Shown one piece after another: positions 1-5,236 of a DNA stretch of 5,310 nt (its first letter is position 1; each line of letters begins with the position of its first letter). The notes under the pieces were generated by a model. That model saw only the letters and a program-made list of their open reading frames with translations, was not told the DNA's origin and did no database searches. The DNA is from Balneolaceae bacterium (GTDB lineage Bacteria > Bacteroidota > Rhodothermia > Balneolales > Balneolaceae): positions 1 through 5,310 of the forward strand of contig PWFZ01000250.1 of assembly GCA_003555185.1 (NCBI GenBank). Direction: 5' to 3'. A program made the translations under genes and the position numbers.

Positions 1-181
1 AAACATCAAGCCCTACTTGTGTCGCCAATGGCTGGCTGGTGGCTACCATACCGCGCTGTCCAATAATTTCGGACCCTGTTACAAAGGATTCACCCGGCGA
101 CTCACGGTCAATTTGGGCAATGGCATCATCAACCATTAATAATGAAGTACAAAGTAAAAAGAGTGGGAGAACGAATTTCAT
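1..181 (-). CDS. ggt: Gamma-glutamyltranspeptidase, N-terminal part (cut by window start)
   Basis: Reading the minus strand from the ATG at 181-179 gives 60 uninterrupted codons running off the window edge. Residues 1-22 form a Sec signal peptide: MKF start, a leucine-rich hydrophobic core, and an AIA cleavage site before Gln23. Residues 44-60, GMVATSQPLATQVGLDV, match the conserved N-terminal block of gamma-glutamyltranspeptidases, which normally precedes a GGNAVDAA segment lying outside the window. Known family members are periplasmic or secreted Ntn-hydrolases that cleave the gamma-glutamyl bond of glutathione and related peptides after self-processing at an internal Thr; that catalytic region is not visible here. 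The gene diverges from the GroES-like gene across 153 bp. No clear Shine-Dalgarno lies before the ATG. The Cys at residue 11 lacks a proper lipobox, so a lipoprotein is unlikely. The family call is good; the exact substrate is unknown. Confidence 0.82.
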   Translation of the reverse strand, partial: MKFVLPLFLLCTSLLMVDDAIAQIDRESPGESFVTGSEIIGQRGMVATSQPLATQVGLDV

Positions 182-334
182 GTGGGTTAGGGTTTTGTGA
201 TCAGTTAATAATGAATAAGCGCCATACTTTTTATCAACTATTGAATGCATCATACAGTTCAAACTGCATTGTTACAGGGAAATCATTTACTTTAATGATA
301 TAGAATAAAGTGAATTTTTAATCCAAACACATTT
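182..334. promoter_or_regulatory. Divergent intergenic region (ggt / GroES-like)
   Basis: This AT-rich 153-bp gap must hold the start signals for both divergent genes. The clearest structure is a perfect dyad, CAGTT-CA-AACTG at 255-266, inside a looser outer pair ATGCA (246-250) / TGCAT (265-269); it could be an operator. I found no convincing sigma-70 or Bacteroidota-type (TTTG / TAnnTTTG) promoter in either direction, and no strong Shine-Dalgarno before the ATG at 335. The regulatory role is inferred only from position. Confidence 0.3.
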
Positions 335-712
335 ATGATTCAGGAATACCTCAACTCCGTCGAGAAATTTATCATTATTGGTGACCGTGTACTCATCAAG
401 CCGAGGGAGATGGAAACCCACACCAAAAGCGGACTGGTTTTGCCTGCCTCGGTGAAAGAAAAAGAGGAAATTCAGAGTGGATATATAATCAAAACCGGAC
501 CGGGATACCCCATACCGTCACAGGAAATTGATGAGCCATGGAAGGATAAACCGAATGAGCCCAGGTATATTGGTATGCAGGCATCCGAGGGTGATCTGGC
601 CATTTTCTTAAAAAGCAGTGCACACGAAATTGAATTTGAAAACGAGAGGTTTCTGATTGTCCCTCATGCAGCAATTTTACTGCTAATCAGGGATGAACAC
701 CGCCTTGAATAA
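335..712 (+). CDS. GroES-fold (Cpn10-like) co-chaperonin family protein
   Basis: This 125-residue protein has the GroES barrel pattern. GDRVLIKP at 16-23 matches the first strand of Cpn10 (DRVxVKxxE). A mobile loop follows at about 25-40, including SGLVLP, where LVL (34-36) corresponds to the IVL tripeptide that docks on GroEL. EGDLAIF at 85-91 matches the VGDIVIF strand, and the end FLIVPHAAILLLI matches the family's VLIxxxxDILAIV. Typical GroES is about 95 residues; here roughly 20-25 extra residues, rich in Pro, Glu and Lys, lie at about 57-82 where GroES has its roof loop. An eight-residue N-terminal lead and a short charged tail add the rest. No groEL is adjacent, so this is more likely a GroES paralogue than the housekeeping co-chaperonin; whether it caps a GroEL ring is unknown. 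No other plausible start exists before Met26. It is cytoplasmic, with no signal peptide. Confidence 0.8.
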   Translation: MIQEYLNSVEKFIIIGDRVLIKPREMETHTKSGLVLPASVKEKEEIQSGYIIKTGPGYPIPSQEIDEPWKDKPNEPRYIGMQASEGDLAIFLKSSAHEIEFENERFLIVPHAAILLLIRDEHRLE

Positions 713-764
713 GTAAACAAATATTGAATATGGATCTTGCAATGCCGAGGCTGTCTGAAAAGGT

Positions 765-846
765 GTCATCCCGCACTTGATGCGGGATCTCATGTCCCTA
801 AACAAGGCTAGAGATGCCGTCCCGAAGGATTTCTGGACGGCATGAC
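765..846. repeat. Double-hairpin palindromic element (probable dispersed repeat)
   Basis: The element begins GTCAT (765-769) and ends ATGAC (842-846), so its termini are inverted. Hairpin 1 has a perfect 8-bp stem, ATCCCGCA (768-775) with TGCGGGAT (781-788), and a CTTGA loop. Hairpin 2 has a perfect 9-bp stem, ATGCCGTCC (814-822) with GGACGGCAT (835-843); its loop can pair a further three bases (GAA 824-826 / TTC 831-833) around GGAT. The GTCATCCCG...CGGGATCT wording resembles short palindromic repeats scattered between genes in many bacterial genomes. It may also weaken read-through from the GroES-like gene, but the T8 run (856-863) begins 12 nt after the stem, so it is not a standard intrinsic terminator. 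Repetition elsewhere in the genome cannot be seen from here. Confidence 0.6.
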
Positions 847-886
847 TTATAAACATTTTTTTTACCATTAAACTCACTTTACCACC

Positions 887-1786
887 ATGAACAGATCCGA
901 CTTCCTCAAAAATACAGCCCTCCTATCGGCAGGAACATTCCTGATTCCTAAGCTTCATTTTTACCAAAACTCTCCATTTACTGAACTTCGTAATGGTGTC
1001 GGTATGTTTTCCATGAGGGGCGGAACCATCGGCTGGTTGGTTACGGATGATGCCATTGTTGCCATCGATTCGCAGTATGCTGACACCGCAGCTGATTTCG
1101 TAAGTGGAATCGGGCAGTTTGGCGGCGGACCCGAAAAAGTGCTGTTCAACACGCATCATCACGGCGATCATACCGCAGGAAATAAAGTGCTGAACGAGGA
1201 CGGCTATCGGATTATCGCCCACGAACAGGTTCCGGTTTTGCAGCAGCGAACGGCCGAGGTGCAGGAATCGGAGGACGATCAAGCCTATGCAGAAACCACG
1301 TTTGATGAATCATATGAACTGGATTTGGGGATGGAAACCATTATTGCAAAACACTATGGCCGGGCACATACCTCGGGAGATGCGGTGATCTGGCTGCGGG
1401 AGGCCAATATTGCTCACATGGGCGATTTGGTGTTCAACCGGATGTATCCGTTTATCGATAGAAATGGCGGAGCTTCTATTAAAGGCTGGATCCGCCTTTT
1501 GGAAACCGTAGCCGATGAAGCTGATTCAGAAACACAGTTCATTTTTGGCCACGGAAATCCCGAATATGGAGTCACAGGAACTGCAAATGACCTTCTTTAC
1601 ATGCGTGATTTCCTCTCTGCCCTGCTTGATTTTACCCGGCAACAAATAGATGATGGTATGAGCCGCGAAGATATTATGGAAACTACGTCACTTGAACAGT
1701 TTCCCGATCATTATAGCCCGAGCAATTTCCTGTCACTCTCCCGAAACCTTGATATTGCCTACAGTGAACTCACCGAAGTCAATTAA
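887..1786 (+). CDS. Exported MBL-fold metallo-hydrolase
   Basis: This 299-residue protein has a complete set of metallo-beta-lactamase-fold zinc ligands: HHHGDH at 90-95 (the HxHxDH motif, with His90, His92, Asp94 and His95), His161 in GRAHTSGDAVI, Asp180 in HMGDLVF, and His222 in FGHG. It is therefore expected to be an active dinuclear zinc hydrolase. The block HMGDLVFNRMYPFIDRNGGA (177-196) resembles that of a group of Bacteroidota MBL proteins of unknown substrate, related to the SoxH/glyoxalase II-like branch rather than to proven beta-lactamases. The N-terminus (NRSDFLKNTALLSAGTFLIP, residues 2-21) looks like a Tat signal of the RRxFLK type, but the second Arg is Ser. Export to the periplasm is likely; the route is uncertain. 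The ATG at 887 is chosen because it places this signal at the N-terminus. No Shine-Dalgarno is evident. The gene appears monocistronic, with hairpins upstream and a long gap downstream. Confidence 0.88.
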   Translation: MNRSDFLKNTALLSAGTFLIPKLHFYQNSPFTELRNGVGMFSMRGGTIGWLVTDDAIVAIDSQYADTAADFVSGIGQFGGGPEKVLFNTHHHGDHTAGNKVLNEDGYRIIAHEQVPVLQQRTAEVQESEDDQAYAETTFDESYELDLGMETIIAKHYGRAHTSGDAVIWLREANIAHMGDLVFNRMYPFIDRNGGASIKGWIRLLETVADEADSETQFIFGHGNPEYGVTGTANDLLYMRDFLSALLDFTRQQIDDGMSREDIMETTSLEQFPDHYSPSNFLSLSRNLDIAYSELTEVN

Positions 1787-1849
1787 CTTTCAACGGAAGC
1801 TAAACCCCAATTGAGAAGTGAATCGCGCAGTCTATATTGTGGTCAGATC

Positions 1850-1903
1850 GCTCGGATTGTATGGGTTCATGGCCACTGACAGTGCGCTTCATGTGTAATT
1901 ATG
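1850..1903 (+). repeat. Diverged direct repeat, copy 1
   Basis: This segment aligns by eye with 4987-5041 in the same orientation: about 42 of 55 columns are identical, with one single-base gap. The best-kept blocks are CGGATTGT (1853-1860) and GACAGTGC (1878-1885), followed by CTTC and an AATTA(A)TG end. Upstream, both copies also have GTCTAT, 20 nt before the start here (1830-1835) and 16 nt before it in copy 2. Mismatches show no codon-position pattern, so it is probably non-coding. Copy 1 also contains the small dyad CACT-GAC-AGTG (1874-1884), which copy 2 lacks. It may be a remnant of a mobile element or a dispersed intergenic repeat. Confidence 0.55.
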
Positions 1904-1923
1904 TTATAAACTTACTTAATGAA

Positions 1924-1956
1924 TTTGTGAACATTTTACTCTAATATGTAATTTTG
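1924..1956 (+). promoter_or_regulatory. Possible Bacteroidota-type -33/-7 promoter
   Basis: TTTG at 1924-1927 and TAATTTTG at 1949-1956 fit the Bacteroidota consensus TTTG / TAnnTTTG with a 21-nt spacer, slightly longer than the usual 19. In AT-rich DNA such a match can occur by chance. If real, it would give a second, constitutive start about 320 nt before the GNAT gene. Confidence 0.25.
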
Positions 1957-1979
1957 TGATAAGTTGTTTGGACTCTTGT

Positions 1980-1997
1980 TTTCAATTTCAATTTCAA
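1980..1997 (+). repeat. Three exact tandem TTTCAA hexamers
   Basis: TTTCAA occurs three times without interruption (1980-1985, 1986-1991, 1992-1997). The last unit ends 73 nt before the GG of the sigma-54 promoter match. This is near the distance at which sigma-54 activators bind upstream, but the unit is not a dyad, which makes a classical enhancer site doubtful. It may be a simple-sequence tract. Confidence 0.5.
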
Positions 1998-2068
1998 ATT
2001 CAGCGCCCTTCTAATCATCCAAATGATACCTGATACAGCAATTCTACAGTTTATGATCCGGAAAATAT

Positions 2069-2085
2069 TTGGCACATCATTTGCA
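2069..2085 (+). promoter_or_regulatory. Sigma-54 (RpoN) -24/-12 promoter
   Basis: TTGGCACATCATTTGCA fits the RpoN consensus YTGGCACGrNNNTTGCW with both invariant dinucleotides at the right spacing: GG at 2071-2072 and GC at 2083-2084, 12 bp apart. Only the base after TGGCAC departs from the strongest consensus among its core positions. The predicted start is near 2096, giving a leader of about 183 nt to the ATG at 2279 or 228 nt to the ATG at 2324. The next same-strand genes are the GNAT-DegT pair, so this probably drives that operon. A sigma-54 promoter needs an ATP-dependent activator, so expression would be conditional. I found no other match in the window. Confidence 0.65.
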
Positions 2086-2095
2086 TAAAAAATCA

Positions 2096-2278
2096 TACAC
2101 TATCAGACACACTTCCTTAAGGGGTTTTAAATGAATGTCCATTATCAGAAAAGGTATACCTCTTATCGGGATAACTGCATACTTGAAAATCAATAACAAC
2201 ATAACATTAAAAGATAAAATCATCTTTATACTGAATATAGTTTGGCTTTGACTGCGATTACAATAGCAATGGGGGTAT
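2096..2278 (+). other. Structured leader of the GNAT-DegT operon
   Basis: Between the predicted sigma-54 start and the first gene lie three perfect dyads: AGGTATACCT (2152-2161), TTATC-GG-GATAA (2163-2174), and an AT-rich hairpin AAAGAT (2210-2215) / ATCTTT (2222-2227) with a 6-nt loop. The first two are adjacent and could be an operator or a processing site. I do not recognise a known riboswitch. The leader also holds small candidate ORFs starting at 2131 and 2135. Confidence 0.3.
2131..2196 (+). CDS. Candidate 21-codon leader ORF
   Basis: The ATG at 2131 follows AAGGGG (2119-2124) with a 6-nt spacer, the best Shine-Dalgarno-like arrangement in the window, and opens 21 codons ending at TAA 2194-2196. 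An overlapping alternative starts at the ATG at 2135, 10 nt after the same AAGGGG, and gives 38 residues to TGA 2249-2251 with several Ile/Leu-rich stretches. Both lie in the predicted transcript of the GNAT-DegT operon, so either could act as an upstream ORF or encode a small protein. Neither resembles a protein I know. Short ORFs like these occur by chance, so the call rests on the ribosome-binding site alone. Confidence 0.25.
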   Translation: MNVHYQKRYTSYRDNCILENQ

Positions 2279-3685
2279 ATGTCCCGCATAAGACTCACAG
2301 CCTCACAAAAAGAGAGAGCGAAAATGAATTTAAAAAACTACTCAATATCAACCATTGGTAATGACTTACCCGACCAATTACAAATAAATGATATTCGTAA
2401 AAGATTAGTTGACGATCACACAGAAATTAAGATCATTACGGAGATTGAAGGTTTTGAAGCACTTGAACAAGAATGGAAAGAGCTGGCATGGGCATCAGAC
2501 ACACTTATATTTCAGACTTATGAGTGGAATCGAATTTGGTGGAAACACTTTGGAGCTAACAAAAATCTGCACATTGTGGCAGTTTATAAAGGAAACAAGC
2601 TGGCAGGTATAGCTCCTCTTTTTGAAGATGATATAACACTGTTTGGCCGCAAAGTATACACTTGTTTACGATTTTTGGGGTCATATGTAAGTCAGCCAGA
2701 AGGAGAACCTTTAATAGGCAGCATTCCCTATTCGGATTATCTTGGTTATATAATTTACCCCGGGTACGAAAAAATATTCTACAAACTAATCCTTCAGCAT
2801 TTCAAAGAGGTTGTATCCTACTTTGATGAGATCATATTGGATGAAGTTTCTGAAGAGAGCTCCATAAATGATAAAATGATTCCTCTCATGGCAAATTGCA
2901 ACTACGATTTGAGTTATGAAATAGAACAAGCTTCTTCCAGTCCGGTAATTCAATTGTCGTCATCATGGAATTCGTATCTGAATAGTTTAAACGTTAAAGA
3001 CAGATATAATGCCAGGCGTTATTATAAGCGGTCAAAACAAGGAAAAGCCAAGGTTTTTAATATCGAAAAATTAAATCATGCCAATGAATTGCCAGGTGCA
3101 CAGTCAGATTTTATTCGACTACACCAGCAGCAATGGAACAATCGTGGATTTGCCGGCACTTTTTCAGAACAAAGGATGCGTAATTTTTTTATGGAAATCT
3201 CAAATTCATTTTATGAGAAGGATTTGTTAGAATTTAGTATGGCTGTTCCGGCAGAAGGGGACGATAAAATTGTAGCTGTTGATGTAATTATAACATATAA
3301 AAACAGATTATATCTTTTACATCGGGGCATGGATGAAGATCCATTGTATAGAAAAAAGGGACCGGGCAATGTATTGCTATTCGCAAGATTAAATGAAGCT
3401 ATTAATGATGGAGTGAAGGTTTTCGATATGTTGCGCGGATCGGAAGAGTTTAAATTAAGAATGGCCACAAAAATCAATCAAAACAAAAAAATTATTGTCC
3501 GTTCCGGCTTTAAACCAAGAGGGCTGTTACCCGGATTGGCAAAAAAATACATGAAGTTGACTCATCATATCAGGATCGAGAAATCACACCTAAAATTTGT
3601 GTTTAAAGGCGAGCCAATTTTTAAGGCGGTAACAAAATACAGTCAATTCCTGCAAAGACGCATCAAACATAAATTACATAACTGA
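2279..3685 (+). CDS. GNAT-fold acyltransferase, CelD/BcsL type (polysaccharide-associated)
   Basis: The 468-residue product matches the Acetyltransf_6 group (CelD/BcsL, related to FemAB), which has two tandem GNAT folds. The N-terminal half shows EGFEALEQEWKEL at 57-69 and YEWNRIWWKHFG at 81-92, the family's opening block. A basic helix RYNARRYYKRSK lies at 242-253 and RLHQQQWNNRG at 280-290. The diagnostic C-terminal part is GPGNVLL (361-367) followed by VFDMLRGSEEFKLRMA (381-396), matching the family's FDFLRGxExYK motif. Members are found in cellulose and exopolysaccharide clusters; the acyl donor and acceptor are generally unproven. The start is ambiguous: the ATG at 2279 has GGGGG only 3 nt upstream, whereas the ATG at 2324 (Met16) follows a better-spaced purine-rich GAGAG. 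The conserved fold begins near residue 48, so either fits. It is cytoplasmic, with no signal peptide. GC is low compared with the upstream genes. It is the first gene of a two-gene operon, 15 nt before the aminotransferase. Confidence 0.85.
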   Translation: MSRIRLTASQKERAKMNLKNYSISTIGNDLPDQLQINDIRKRLVDDHTEIKIITEIEGFEALEQEWKELAWASDTLIFQTYEWNRIWWKHFGANKNLHIVAVYKGNKLAGIAPLFEDDITLFGRKVYTCLRFLGSYVSQPEGEPLIGSIPYSDYLGYIIYPGYEKIFYKLILQHFKEVVSYFDEIILDEVSEESSINDKMIPLMANCNYDLSYEIEQASSSPVIQLSSSWNSYLNSLNVKDRYNARRYYKRSKQGKAKVFNIEKLNHANELPGAQSDFIRLHQQQWNNRGFAGTFSEQRMRNFFMEISNSFYEKDLLEFSMAVPAEGDDKIVAVDVIITYKNRLYLLHRGMDEDPLYRKKGPGNVLLFARLNEAINDGVKVFDMLRGSEEFKLRMATKINQNKKIIVRSGFKPRGLLPGLAKKYMKLTHHIRIEKSHLKFVFKGEPIFKAVTKYSQFLQRRIKHKLHN

Positions 3686-3700
3686 TAGGTATCGATAAAA

Positions 3701-4873
3701 ATGAAAGAGAATTTCATAAAAAGAGAAGAGAAAGTTAGTAAAACGTCACTAAATCATTACTTGAGGCAGTTCGAAGGCAGGCCCTATTATTACGGAAATG
3801 CATCTCATGCTTTCTTTGACATAATGGAGTGGCTGCAAAAGAACCGTCCAAAGAAAAAACCGAATATTATTATGCCGGTATATATCCCGGCCAAGTTATA
3901 CCGGTTTGTTCTTGCAGCAGGATATGAGCCTAAATTTTACGATGTATCCACAGATTTGAATATTGATCTGAAAGAGATCAGCAGTTTAATAGACGATCAA
4001 ACTCAAGCTGTATTTGCCGTTCACTTTTTCGGTGTTCCTGTTGATTTACAGCCATTGAAAAACATTACAGAAAGTGCCGGTATATATCTTATTGAGGATT
4101 GTGCACATAGCATGAATGCATATTACAAAGACAGACTGCTTGGTTCCACAGGTGATTGTACTTTGTTCAGTACAAGGAAAATGCTGCAACTGCACTGCGG
4201 AGGTGTATTGATTTTAAATTCAGAACCCTGGGATTTTAAGCCATCGTGGAACGAAAGGGTAAGAAGTCTATTTACAATGTACCATTTTGCAGGATCGCGC
4301 GTAAAAAATAAAGTTAATAATTTTTTGAAAGCAACCAATCCATTTAAACTGTCAGAAATACCTTATGACGGATATATTGATTTTTCGGAAGAACATGTTG
4401 TACGGGTAAAAAAAATGGACTTCTTTTCCAGTTGGTATAACAATATTCCGGATTTAGATAAGATGGCTGATAATCGCCGGGAAAATTTTCTTCATTTGCT
4501 TAATGGCATCAACAACCTTGATTCATTTCATCCAATTGGAATAGAGCGGTATGCAAAAAAGGAAAAAACGAATCAGTATACGCTGGATACCGGCTTTGTA
4601 CCATTCAGTATGCCAATTTTGACTCCGCCAGGCACCAGGAATCAAGTCCAGCAGGCACTATGCAAAGCCGGTGTCCTTTGCTTTGTTGGTTGGCCTGAAG
4701 CTCCCTTCGGACTGAAGGGGTTTAAAGGAGCTGATGTGCTGAAAGATCGCTTGTTGGAATTGCCGGTACACTCATTTATGGACTCGCATCAGCTTAATAT
4801 AATTGTTGATTGTTTAAATTCCCTGTCTGCGAATGTTAATGAATCTCGAAAGGAGTCTTTTGTAAGCATATAA
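3701..4873 (+). CDS. DegT/DnrJ/EryC1/StrS-family PLP aminotransferase
   Basis: The 390-residue length and motifs fit the sugar-aminotransferase family. YYYGNASHAFFDIMEWL (29-45) matches the N-terminal cofactor-phosphate block. AVHFFGVPVDLQPL (106-119) is the typical V.HxFGxPxD segment. IEDCAHS at 131-137 carries Asp133, the residue expected to contact the PLP ring nitrogen. LFSTRKMLQLHCGGVLIL (155-172) carries Lys160, the probable Schiff-base lysine, followed by the conserved GG. ELPVHSFMDSHQL at 353-365 is the usual C-terminal block. The family normally converts a keto group on a nucleotide sugar to an amine; the lysine block here (FSTRK rather than FxxTKN) is divergent, so the substrate is open and a non-sugar ketone is possible. 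The gene lies 15 nt after the GNAT gene and has the same low GC, so the two are probably co-transcribed. The Shine-Dalgarno is weak. It is cytoplasmic. Confidence 0.87.
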   Translation: MKENFIKREEKVSKTSLNHYLRQFEGRPYYYGNASHAFFDIMEWLQKNRPKKKPNIIMPVYIPAKLYRFVLAAGYEPKFYDVSTDLNIDLKEISSLIDDQTQAVFAVHFFGVPVDLQPLKNITESAGIYLIEDCAHSMNAYYKDRLLGSTGDCTLFSTRKMLQLHCGGVLILNSEPWDFKPSWNERVRSLFTMYHFAGSRVKNKVNNFLKATNPFKLSEIPYDGYIDFSEEHVVRVKKMDFFSSWYNNIPDLDKMADNRRENFLHLLNGINNLDSFHPIGIERYAKKEKTNQYTLDTGFVPFSMPILTPPGTRNQVQQALCKAGVLCFVGWPEAPFGLKGFKGADVLKDRLLELPVHSFMDSHQLNIIVDCLNSLSANVNESRKESFVSI

Positions 4874-4986
4874 CATTTGCAAGGATTTTTAATTATCAAC
4901 GTTCAAGGACTTTATCAGCTTCCAGACAGGGCAGAACTTGAGTGGTTTCTGTTCAGGTAGCCGGAAATTTGTCTATGACAATAATT

Positions 4987-5041
4987 GCCCGGATTGTGTG
5001 AGTGCATGCCCGCGGACAGTGCACTTCGTTCGAAATTAATG
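4987..5041 (+). repeat. Diverged direct repeat, copy 2
   Basis: This is the partner of 1850-1903, in the same orientation, with about 42 of 55 aligned columns identical by hand count. The shared blocks are CGGATTGT (4990-4997) and GGACAGTGC (5014-5022), followed by CTTC and AATTAATG. The two copies lie just outside the GNAT-DegT operon on both sides. No coding frame is preserved between them. It could be a fragment of an old mobile element or a member of a genome-wide intergenic repeat family. Confidence 0.55.
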
Positions 5042-5060
5042 CGGCCGGATGCTGCCGCAT
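5039..5060. repeat. GC-rich hairpin at the end of repeat copy 2
   Basis: ATGCGGC (5039-5045) pairs perfectly with GCCGCAT (5054-5060) around an 8-nt loop. It overlaps the last bases of repeat copy 2 and has no counterpart at copy 1. No T-run follows, so it is not a typical terminator, although it could stabilise the 3' end of the operon transcript. Confidence 0.4.
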
Positions 5061-5236
5061 GGAGACGGGACAACCTACCCAGTCTAAGGAAATATCTCCG
5101 CTTTTATCATTCTGCAATATGGGTGATCAAAAAAATTTTATATCTCACTCAAATTCATTTCCTTTATAGAGTGCTATTTCACCTTACCCATAGAATTTGT
5201 TGCTATAGAAGGACTTATTAAAGCGAAGTAAATTAT

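Larger units (their letters stand above)
1787..2278. other. 492-bp non-coding region upstream of the GNAT-DegT operon
   Basis: No convincing long gene lies here on either strand. In order it holds a diverged repeat copy (1850-1903), a possible Bacteroidota-type promoter (1924-1956), a TTTCAA tandem repeat (1980-1997), a sigma-54 promoter match (2069-2085), and a leader with short dyads and candidate small ORFs (2096-2278). No intrinsic terminator was found for the upstream hydrolase gene. From about 1900 onward the DNA becomes strongly AT-rich, like the two genes that follow. Confidence 0.6.
4874..5236. other. 363-bp non-coding region after the aminotransferase
   Basis: I find no credible gene here; a TTG-started frame at 4985-5221 lacks any recognisable motif. 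The stretch holds the second copy of the diverged repeat (4987-5041), a GC-rich hairpin (5039-5060), and then AT-rich DNA to the next ATG at 5237. No intrinsic terminator with a U-run follows the aminotransferase. Around 4987-5080 the GC is visibly higher than in the genes upstream, as if the low-GC block ends here. AAGGA at 5209-5213 is 23 nt before the ATG at 5237, too far for a normal ribosome-binding site. Confidence 0.55.

Noticed and set aside
183..196. Telomere-like GGGTTAGGGTTTT string
   Set aside because: A single short occurrence without repetition, next to bacterial genes; coincidence.
765..863. Hairpins plus T8 run as an intrinsic terminator for the GroES-like gene
   Set aside because: The T-run starts 12 nt after the second stem instead of directly following it, and the double-hairpin design fits a dispersed repeat better.
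923..1282. 119-codon minus-strand frame
   Set aside because: It lies wholly inside the hydrolase gene, whose zinc motifs prove the plus-strand frame; its product is not protein-like.
1850..1903. Repeat copies as remnants of one protein-coding gene
   Set aside because: In both orientations the frames contain stops or unrelated residues, and mismatches do not favour third codon positions.
2242..2256. Second sigma-54-like site (TTGGCTTTGACTGC)
   Set aside because: GG and GC are only 10 bp apart instead of 12, which is outside the tolerated spacing.
2077..2298. 73-codon minus-strand frame over the operon leader
   Set aside because: It overlaps the sigma-54 match and leader, has no Shine-Dalgarno, and its composition reflects AT-rich DNA; no family resemblance.
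2269..2361. 30-codon ORF from the ATG at 2269 overlapping the GNAT start
   Set aside because: It has no ribosome-binding site, is out of frame with the GNAT gene and ends inside it; probably chance.
4985..5221. 78-codon plus-strand frame starting with TTG
   Set aside because: It starts with TTG and has no ribosome-binding site, runs across the repeat and hairpin, and its product has an implausible mix with no recognisable motif.
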